Below are positions 43,896 to 49,346 of a stretch of DNA of 49,346 nt, one piece after another; position 1 is the first letter of the stretch, and every line of letters starts with the position of its first letter. The notes beneath the pieces are model-generated. The model searched no databases. It saw nothing but the letters and a program-made list of their open reading frames with translations, and had not been told where the DNA came from. The position numbers and the translations under genes are program-made. Where the stretch lies: positions 1 to 49,346 of the forward strand of contig JANYKT010000179.1 of NCBI GenBank assembly GCA_025358085.1. The letters are read 5' to 3'. Origin of the DNA: Deltaproteobacteria bacterium. GTDB lineage: Bacteria; Myxococcota; Myxococcia; Myxococcales; 40CM-4-68-19.

Positions 43896-44273
43896 TCAGC
43901 GCGCACGGGCGGCAGCAATCCGTTCAATCAGCTCGAGGAGCTCTTCGGGGGCAACTGGTTTGACCAGATGCGCGTCGAACCCGGCTTCCAGCGACTTGGA
44001 GCGGTCTTCCGGCCGGCCGTATCCGGTGAGCGCGATCAAGATCAGCTGGCTGCATTCCTGGCTGGCCCGCAAACGGCGCGCGACCTCATAGCCATCGATG
44101 CCGGGCAAGCCGATGTCCACCAGCGCTGCGTGGGGCCGCGTGGCCAGCGCAAACGCAATGCCGCGCAGCCCGTCGTCCGTCCACTCGACGGTGTGCCCGA
44201 GAAGCTCCAGCAGGTCGCGCAAGGTCTCCCCGATGTCGGGGTTGTCCTCGATCAACAACAACTTCCGCTTCAT
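43896..44273 (-). CDS. Stand-alone receiver-domain response regulator
   Basis: 125 aa. Acidic pocket in LIEDNPD, phospho-acceptor Asp53 (ALVDIGLPGIDG), Thr in ALTGYG and Lys105 in HLVKPV; receiver domain only. It starts 3 nt after the stop of the Sec-peroxiredoxin gene, so the two are almost certainly translated from one mRNA. No kinase is in the vicinity (the nearest is about 20 kb away). Confidence 0.93.
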   Translation of the reverse strand: MKRKLLLIEDNPDIGETLRDLLELLGHTVEWTDDGLRGIAFALATRPHAALVDIGLPGIDGYEVARRLRASQECSQLILIALTGYGRPEDRSKSLEAGFDAHLVKPVAPEELLELIERIAAARAR

Positions 44274-44276
44274 GCG

Positions 44277-44723
44277 TTAGAGCCTCGCCAATACGTCCTC
44301 TGCAAACGTTTTCGTGTCGGCCTTGGGCCAAACAGCCTTGATCCGCCCGTCGGTGCCAATGAGATATCCGATTCTCTTCGCATAGCCGCCCTTCTCGGTG
44401 GACTCGGCCGCGCCGTACTGAACGCCCATGGCGCGAGTTGGATCCGACAACAGGGCGTAGGGGAAGCTCCACTTCTGCGCGAAGACATTGTTGTCTTCGG
44501 GCGAGTCGAAGCTGACGCCGAGCACCACCGCGTTCTTGTCCGTCATTTCACGGGCTCTATCCCGGAGCCCGCAGCCCTGCACGGTTCAACCGGGTGTGTT
44601 GGCCTTCGGGTAAAACCAGAGGACGACGTTCTTTCCCAGCAGTTCGCTCAGTTGCACGGTCCGGCCGTCGTGCGTGGCCAGGTTGAAGTCCGGAGCGGCA
44701 TCGCCGACGTTGAGCATTGGCAT
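44277..44723 (-). CDS. bcp: Selenocysteine peroxiredoxin (BCP / PrxQ type)
   Basis: Thiol-dependent peroxidase, 148 residues with TGA 44588-44586 read as Sec46. Both parts are in one frame: FNLATHDGRTVQLSELLGKN, VVLWFYPKANTPG-U-TVQGCGLRD, then VVLGVSFDSPEDNNVFAQKW and YLIGTDGRIKAVWPKADTKT. In PrxQ proteins the motif is YPKxxTPGCTxExCxFRD, so Sec replaces exactly the peroxidatic Cys, and Cys51 is the resolving Cys at +5. A stem-loop of SECIS type follows the TGA. No other frame or start gives a sensible protein, and both halves are fully conserved, so this is not a pseudogene by erosion. The start could also be ATG 44717. Operon with the receiver gene. Confidence 0.92.
44552..44588 (-). promoter_or_regulatory. 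SECIS-like element of the peroxiredoxin gene
   Basis: On the mRNA, TGA is followed by 15 nt, then GGGCTC (44570-44565), loop CGGGATA and GAGCCC (44557-44552), a perfect 6 bp stem. The loop starts 21 nt after the TGA and has G at its second position, as bacterial SECIS models require. Confidence 0.8.
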
Positions 44724-44839
44724 GCGGCAGGGGGTACCAAAGCTGGGCGCGCAAATCCAGCGCGTGCTATCGACGAGGGGTCGCTGCGCGACAGCTTTCA
44801 CCTCGCGCCGCGAGCAGTGTTGTCTTTCGCGGAGGCGTC

Positions 44840-45568
44840 ATGAACCGGATCGCTGTGCCCTGCCTGCTGCTCCTCGCCCTTCCCCTGCGCGCGCAGGACG
44901 GCCTGGCCATGACCGTCACTTTCGTCGAAGGCATCGCTACGGTGAAGCTAGCTGCTGGCGGGCCTGCCGGACCCATTGTCGAGGGCGACCCGCTTCACGA
45001 GGGCGAGACGGTGCAGACCCCGCCCGGCGGTCGCCTCGAGATCCGGGTCGCCAATGGCACGGTGATCCGGCTGGGCGAGAGCTCGCGTTTGCTGCTGGGC
45101 ACAGCCGCACCGGCGGGCCACGCCTTCAGCGCGAAGCTGTTTCTCGGCAATCTTTGGACCCGGGTCCACAAGCTCGTCTCCGGCGAGACCTTTCATATCG
45201 AGACCGAGAACGGCGTCGCCGGGGTGCGTGGCACCGAGTTCCGGATCGAGGCGGGCGGGCAGGGCGGGGACTTGCTTCGCGTCTACGAGGGCGCGGTCGA
45301 GGTCAAAGGTGCCGCGGGCTGGGCGCACCGCATCGAGCCGGGCCATGAGTTGTCGTTTCGCCGCGACCGTGCGCCAGCTGGCCCGCGGCCGTTCGACGCC
45401 GCGACTGAGCATTCAAACAAATTCATGAAGTGGGTGCGCGAGCGGCCGCACAAGACAGCCGTGCCGGGCCACGGCGTGCCGCCACAACACGAGAAAGGCC
45501 CGTCGCCCGAGCGCGAGAAGCCCCAGCACGAGAAGCCCCAGCACGAGAAGCCCGGGCGCGGCAAGTAG
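44840..45568 (+). CDS. FecR-domain exported protein
   Basis: 242 aa. Signal peptide MNRIAVPCLLLLALPLRAQ, then a FecR domain (about 30-170): VEGIATVKLAAGG...EGDPLHEGETVQTPPGGRLEI, RVANGTVIRLGESSRLLL, and HIETENGVAGVRGTEFRIEA. FecR domains occur in anti-sigma factors and, without a helix as here, in periplasmic or surface proteins of unknown role. The tail is a charged repeat region (EKPQHEKPQHEKPGRGK). GGAGG ends 4 nt before ATG 44840. Divergent from the peroxiredoxin gene with 116 bp between. Confidence 0.88.
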   Translation: MNRIAVPCLLLLALPLRAQDGLAMTVTFVEGIATVKLAAGGPAGPIVEGDPLHEGETVQTPPGGRLEIRVANGTVIRLGESSRLLLGTAAPAGHAFSAKLFLGNLWTRVHKLVSGETFHIETENGVAGVRGTEFRIEAGGQGGDLLRVYEGAVEVKGAAGWAHRIEPGHELSFRRDRAPAGPRPFDAATEHSNKFMKWVRERPHKTAVPGHGVPPQHEKGPSPEREKPQHEKPQHEKPGRGK

Positions 45569-45581
45569 CTTTCAGCCGCGC

Positions 45582-45989
45582 CTAGAAGCCCAGGTGCCGC
45601 TGCACCAGTAGAAGCGTCAGCTCGTCCACACTCGCCCGCGACAACACCGCTCGCGCGAACTCGAGGGTAGCGGCGTCGGGCAAAGGGTCGAGCAGCACGC
45701 GGCCTTGATCATTCAGCGGCGTCCGCGGGTTGAAGGCCACCAGGCGTCCCGTTCGCAAGCCTTCCGGGAAGGACCACTCGACCACGCGTTTCTCGAAGGT
45801 CAACTGCAATTGCGCCAAGCCCGTGGTCTCCTCATACCAGAGGAAGAGATCGCAGCCGTCGGGCCCCTGGAACCAGCGCTGCGTGGCGCCGGGCTGCTGG
45901 CGCAGCAGGTCTTTTCGTACCTCGCGCAGCCGTGATCCTTTCTCGGCGAGCCGCTGCAGGAGACCGCTTTGCGCTTTGGAGATGGTCAT
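45582..45989 (-). CDS. Conserved hypothetical protein
   Basis: 135 aa soluble protein, not recognised. It starts with a helical stretch (SGLLQRLAEKGSRLREVRKD), followed by a beta-rich part (RWFQGPDGCDLFLWYEETTG, LAQLQLTFEKRVVEWSFPEG, RTGRLVAFNPRTPLNDQGRV) and a helical end (ARAVLSRASVDELTLLLVQR). Coding character is good and the neighbours are well packed: it converges with the FecR gene (13 bp gap) and is divergent from the DUF1684 gene (79 bp). Confidence 0.7.
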   Translation of the reverse strand: MTISKAQSGLLQRLAEKGSRLREVRKDLLRQQPGATQRWFQGPDGCDLFLWYEETTGLAQLQLTFEKRVVEWSFPEGLRTGRLVAFNPRTPLNDQGRVLLDPLPDAATLEFARAVLSRASVDELTLLLVQRHLGF

Positions 45990-46068
45990 TCCGCGGCAAC
46001 TCTAATGGATCGAAAGCGCAAGCGGTGCCTAAGGAATCCTCGCGGCACTGTGGAGCATCGGAGCGGGC

Positions 46069-46854
46069 ATGGAGCCGGACTATGTGGAGAAGCTGCAGGC
46101 TGAGCGGGGCGCGCTGCTGCGCGACTTCAAGGATCCGCGCAAGAGTCCGCTCGCCGCGGTCGCGCGCGAAGATTTCCAGGGCGAGCGGCCGCTGCGCTTC
46201 GGCAGCGCCGCTGGTTGTGAGGTGCGGCTCGTGGGCCTGGAGCCGTACGCGCTCACCGTGCGCGTCGAAGGCGATCACTTCCTGGTGGATGAAAAACCGG
46301 TGCAGACGGGCGCCCGGATCGAGCTGGGCCGCTACACGCTGCGCCTGTCGCACCAAAACTTTCCCGCGGCGGTGGTGCTGGACGAGCAGAGCCCGGGGCT
46401 CGCGAGCGGGGTGCGGCCGCAATGGTTCGACGCCGACCCGGGGCTGCGCGTCCTTGCACGGCTGGTCCGGGTGGAACAGCCGCGCAAGGAGGTGGTGCTG
46501 TCGACGCGCGGCAACAAGCGGCATGCTTTGCACCTGGGCGCCTTCGAGTTCCAGCTCGACGGCAAGTCATTGCAGTTGTCGGCGCTGCGGCTCCTGGAGC
46601 CGGGCGTGGGCGAAGGCTCGCTTTCCATCTTCTTCCGCGACGCGACGACCGGCCTCGAGAGCTATCCGGTCGGCCGCTATCTCGAGCCCGAGCTGTTGAG
46701 TGGCGACGTCTGGGTGCTTGATTTCAATCGCGCCTACAATCCCGCGTGCGCCTTCTCGCTGCTGTATAATTGCCCCATCCCCTCGAGCAAGAATGTGCTG
46801 CCGATCGCCATACGGGCGGGAGAGAAATTCCCGCGGGGCATTGACCGCGATTGA
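46069..46854 (+). CDS. DUF1684 family protein
   Basis: 261 aa, no signal peptide. The C-terminal block is diagnostic for DUF1684: FFRDATTGLESYPVGRYLEP, DVWVLDFNRAYNPACAFSLL and YNCPIPSSKNVLPIAIRAGE. The N-terminus starts with a charged helix (RGALLRDFKDPRKSPLA) and an FHA-like beta region. Function of the family is not established. GGAGC is 5 nt before ATG. Followed 33 bp later by the 5'-nucleotidase gene. Confidence 0.88.
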   Translation: MEPDYVEKLQAERGALLRDFKDPRKSPLAAVAREDFQGERPLRFGSAAGCEVRLVGLEPYALTVRVEGDHFLVDEKPVQTGARIELGRYTLRLSHQNFPAAVVLDEQSPGLASGVRPQWFDADPGLRVLARLVRVEQPRKEVVLSTRGNKRHALHLGAFEFQLDGKSLQLSALRLLEPGVGEGSLSIFFRDATTGLESYPVGRYLEPELLSGDVWVLDFNRAYNPACAFSLLYNCPIPSSKNVLPIAIRAGEKFPRGIDRD

Positions 46855-46887
46855 CTTCCGCGTGGCATTCAATGCATTTCCCTTCGA

Positions 46888-48927
46888 ATGAAACAGACCC
46901 TCCTGATTGCCGTAGCCAGCGCGATCCTTTGCACCTGCGGGAGCAGCACGCCCGCGCCCCGCAAGCTCGTCCTCCTCCACACCAACGACGAGCACTCGCA
47001 CTTGCTGGGCCTCGCCCCCGAAGTGGACGACTTCCCGATCATTGCCAACGCGGCCGGCGACGGCAGCATCAAGGGCGGCGCGTCGCGGCGCTCGGTTGTG
47101 CTGCAGGCCGAGCGGGACGCGGCCACCGCCTCGGGGGCGAGCGTTCTCACCGTGTCGGCGGGCGACAACATCAGCGGGTCGCTCACGCAGTTGGCAACGC
47201 CCTTCACCGCACCGGATTATCGCGCGATGAAGCTCCTCAAGTACGACGTCACCACACTCGGCAACCATGAGTTCGACTTCGGCCCTGGCGGGCTGGCCGC
47301 CGGCATCAATGCGGCGCTGGGCAGCGCCGAAGGAATGCCCGCCGTAGTGGCGAGCAACATCCACTTCAGCGGCGGCAGCGGCGACGCCGCGCTGCAGGCC
47401 TACTACGACGCAGCCGGGACCGACGCCAGCAAGCCCATCCACAAGTCGCTGGTGCTGACGACCTCCAATGGAATCAAGGTGGGCTTCGTCGGCATCCTCG
47501 GCGCCGATGCCGCGTCGGTGGCGCCGCTGAAGGCGCCGGTCACCTTCTCGCGGGGCCCTTCAGGCAACGAGGCGAATACCATCGAAGTGTTGCAGGCCAT
47601 CTATGCCGACCTGCAGCCGGTGGTCGACGGCCTGCGCGCGCAGAGGGTGGACGTGATCGTGGCGCTCAGCCACAGCGGCTTGGACCCCGCGAACCTTTCG
47701 GGCAGCGAGGACGAGCTGATTGCCCGGAACGTCAGCGGCATCGACGTCATCATCAGCGGTCACACGCACACCGAGGCGAAGGACATGGTGGTCAATGCGC
47801 GCAGCGGCAGCACCGTCTTGCTGCAGCAGGCGGGGCGCTACGGCGACCACGTCGGCCGCATCGCGCTGAGCGTGGACTCGAAGGGAAAGGTGGCGTTCAA
47901 TGACGTCAATACCAAGCTGCTTCCGGTCGATTCAAAAACGTCCCCGTCGGACGCGACCATCAACAAGCTGATCGGCGAAACAGTGGCTCTGATCGAGAAG
48001 CAGCCTGTGGCGCCCGGGAAGCCTTCGTTCCTGCAGTTCACCCTGGCCGAGATCCTGGGCGTTTTGCCGCCGCTTCCGGCGACCACGGGCGAACTCTATT
48101 TCAAGTCGGTAGGCGGGCTCGATTACGAGATCGACAACAGTACGCCGCTGAAAGAGACTGAGCTACTGGACCTCATCGCCGACTCTGAGTTGGCCGCGGC
48201 CAAAGTCCAGGGCCCCACCGACCTCGCGGTGGTCGCCGCAGGTGCGGTGCGGGTGCCGAAGCTGTCTCCGGGGCGGGTAAACCAGCATAACCAGCTGGCC
48301 TTCGCCGACCTCTTCAGCGCGGTGTCGCTGGGCGCGTCTCCCGCGGGGACCCTCGGTTACCCGCTCTGCCGCTTCAGCGTCTATCTCGCGGAGGTGAAAG
48401 CGGCCTTCGAGGTCACCGCCGGCCTCGCCTACGCCGGTCACGCGGACTTCTACCTGGTGCCCTCGGGTTTCAAATTCGAATACGACACTGCGCGCGCGCC
48501 GTTCGACTCCGCGGGCAGCTCGATCGACCCCGGCAATGGCCGGGTGACGAAGATGTATCAGGCCACGACCGACAGCCCCGACGGTCCTTTCAAGGTGGTC
48601 TTCGACGCCACGCTAGGAGCCAAGGCCTGGGGCGATCAAGGGCCGCTCGCGCTGGTGAAGGTGGCCTCGAATCTTTTTGTCGCCTCGTTTGCCGCCGTCG
48701 CGGGCGTGACCCTGAAGGACGGCAGCGGCAACCCCATCCCGAACAACAACCCCGCCTCGACCATCCTCCACCGCGACGACACCTCGGAGATCAAGGACTG
48801 GGAGGCGCTCGGGGCGTTCGTCCACGCGCAGGCGGGCACCGGACTGTTTCCGCATCGCTACCTCGCGACCGACGCTTCGGGCACGATTCCGCGCCGCGCC
48901 GTCTGCGCGGGCCCCTCCTGCAAGTAG
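46888..48927 (+). CDS. Secreted 5'-nucleotidase / UDP-sugar hydrolase-like metallophosphatase
   Basis: 679 aa exported enzyme. N-terminal signal QTLLIAVASAILCTCGSSTP with Cys suggests a lipoprotein, although the lipobox (LCTC) is not classical. Metallophosphatase domain (about 28-330): LLHTNDEHSHLLG (metal Asp, His), SAGDNISGS, TTLGNHEFDFG, ALSHSG and IISGHTHTEA, all metal ligands present. C-terminal 5_nucleotid_C domain (about 370-640) with LVVVAAGAVRVP, the substrate-binding part. Hydrolyses nucleotides or UDP-sugars outside the cytoplasm. No Shine-Dalgarno site before ATG 46888; TTGACT at 46851-46856 could be the -35. Confidence 0.9.
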   Translation: MKQTLLIAVASAILCTCGSSTPAPRKLVLLHTNDEHSHLLGLAPEVDDFPIIANAAGDGSIKGGASRRSVVLQAERDAATASGASVLTVSAGDNISGSLTQLATPFTAPDYRAMKLLKYDVTTLGNHEFDFGPGGLAAGINAALGSAEGMPAVVASNIHFSGGSGDAALQAYYDAAGTDASKPIHKSLVLTTSNGIKVGFVGILGADAASVAPLKAPVTFSRGPSGNEANTIEVLQAIYADLQPVVDGLRAQRVDVIVALSHSGLDPANLSGSEDELIARNVSGIDVIISGHTHTEAKDMVVNARSGSTVLLQQAGRYGDHVGRIALSVDSKGKVAFNDVNTKLLPVDSKTSPSDATINKLIGETVALIEKQPVAPGKPSFLQFTLAEILGVLPPLPATTGELYFKSVGGLDYEIDNSTPLKETELLDLIADSELAAAKVQGPTDLAVVAAGAVRVPKLSPGRVNQHNQLAFADLFSAVSLGASPAGTLGYPLCRFSVYLAEVKAAFEVTAGLAYAGHADFYLVPSGFKFEYDTARAPFDSAGSSIDPGNGRVTKMYQATTDSPDGPFKVVFDATLGAKAWGDQGPLALVKVASNLFVASFAAVAGVTLKDGSGNPIPNNNPASTILHRDDTSEIKDWEALGAFVHAQAGTGLFPHRYLATDASGTIPRRAVCAGPSCK

Positions 48928-49087
48928 CGCCCACCCACGCAGGGTAAATGACGGAGGCCGTAGTCAATTGCTTTCGCCGGCGCGCTCGAGCGTATGAATC
49001 AACCTCGAAGCCCAGTGCCTCGCAGGAGGTGCTGGATTTCGCGCGGACTTAGGGTCGAGGAAGACAAGCGCTTGAAAGAGGGCGCGC

Positions 49088-49093
49088 TAGGAT
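49088..49093 (+). promoter_or_regulatory. -10-like TAGGAT before the last gene
   Basis: TAGGAT, 7 nt, then ATG 49101, without a Shine-Dalgarno site: the same leaderless arrangement as for fdhA, the metallo-hydrolase and marR. The gap 48928-49087 shows nothing else. Confidence 0.35.
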
Positions 49094-49100
49094 ATCCGCC

Positions 49101-49346
49101 ATGGAGCTGGCGAGGCCGTCTGTCATCGTCGGGCTGGTGGAGGGCGCGCAGGAGCGAGCGCGGCGGCGAGTGGCTTCACTGCGCACTGAATTCCTCGGCG
49201 AGGAGGACTTTGCCTTGGGCGAGCGGCTGGTGCGGTCGGCCGCCAATCGCGCCGGTCTCTGGGGCGCGGCCACCGGGACATTGGCGCTGATTGCCCTGCC
49301 GGTCGGGCTGCCCGCGGGCGTGGCGGTGTCTCTCGCCCTCGAGGCC
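49101..49346 (+). CDS. 5' part of an unknown gene, cut by the window end
   Basis: 82 codons open to the edge. Polar N-terminus VEGAQERARRRVASLRTEFL, then a hydrophobic segment LWGAATGTLALIALPVGLPA (about 52-74), possibly membrane-inserted. It somewhat resembles EcsC-type proteins with their LP(V/G)GLP segment, but this is a weak impression. Confidence 0.55.
   Translation, partial: MELARPSVIVGLVEGAQERARRRVASLRTEFLGEEDFALGERLVRSAANRAGLWGAATGTLALIALPVGLPAGVAVSLALEA

Noticed and set aside
44586-44588. TGA in the peroxiredoxin gene as a nonsense mutation
   Set aside because: It coincides with the catalytic residue, all other conserved residues remain, and a stem-loop follows at SECIS distance.

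Overview
The window is high-GC DNA with dense coding on both strands. It is most likely from a myxobacterium-like (Myxococcota / former Deltaproteobacteria) chromosome. This is an inference from several features: a cell-wall amidase ending in a MYXO-CTERM-like tail (Cys, hydrophobic stretch, Arg-rich end), many stand-alone histidine kinases and CheY-like receivers, a type IV pilin, an HNH nuclease remnant of a type common in that group, and several genes that start right after a -10-like hexamer without a Shine-Dalgarno site. No rRNA, tRNA, CRISPR array, complete insertion sequence or prophage was seen.

Layout. 1-8,000: tail of an unknown gene, a pilin, DNA polymerase IV (dinB) divergent from a histone-deacetylase-family protein, an ABC-F ATPase (Uup type), a CBS-pair protein and an SF1 helicase. 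8,000-14,300: PQ-loop remnant, GAF histidine kinase, frameshifted secreted amidase, epoxide-hydrolase-like enzyme, a wrecked ligD pseudogene, a JmjC-like cupin and a 500 bp gap with palindromes. 14,300-18,700: aminotransferase and PEP synthase, then a gene-free stretch with a 24 bp inverted repeat and a 16 bp tandem duplication. 18,700-23,900: signalling operon of GAF kinase, hybrid kinase with three near-identical PAS copies (frameshifted), and a receiver. 24,000-31,500: MFS transporter and 2-hydroxyacid dehydrogenase, divergent from a formate dehydrogenase operon. 31,500-33,900: gene graveyard (REP-like palindromes, three remnants, HNH and VOC pseudogenes) around an intact metallo-hydrolase. 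33,900-38,830: MarR-controlled tripartite efflux system with divergent TolC. 38,950-49,346: zinc alcohol dehydrogenase and small partner, PHB depolymerase, HAD phosphatase/dehalogenase and ribokinase, peroxiredoxin plus receiver, FecR protein, DUF1684 protein, 5'-nucleotidase, and the start of one more gene.

The most notable result is two probable selenoproteins that a standard gene caller would break in two. The formate dehydrogenase catalytic subunit has an in-frame TGA at codon 190, followed after 18 nt by a GGTCT loop on a 5 bp stem, the same spacing as the classic fdhF SECIS. A BCP-type peroxiredoxin has TGA exactly at the peroxidatic cysteine, followed by a perfect 6 bp stem-loop with G in the first two loop positions. 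Together they imply that the organism decodes Sec, although selA/selB/selC are not in the window. The peroxiredoxin is 3 nt upstream of a stand-alone receiver gene, a possible redox-signalling pair.

Second is decay. ligD, HNH, VOC, the amidase N-terminus, the hybrid kinase and several short fragments carry frameshifts or deletions beside perfectly intact long genes. Some single-base cases could be assembly errors; ligD cannot. Third, two 20 bp perfect palindromes 19.5 kb apart differ only by a compensatory pair of changes, which suggests selection on the symmetry.
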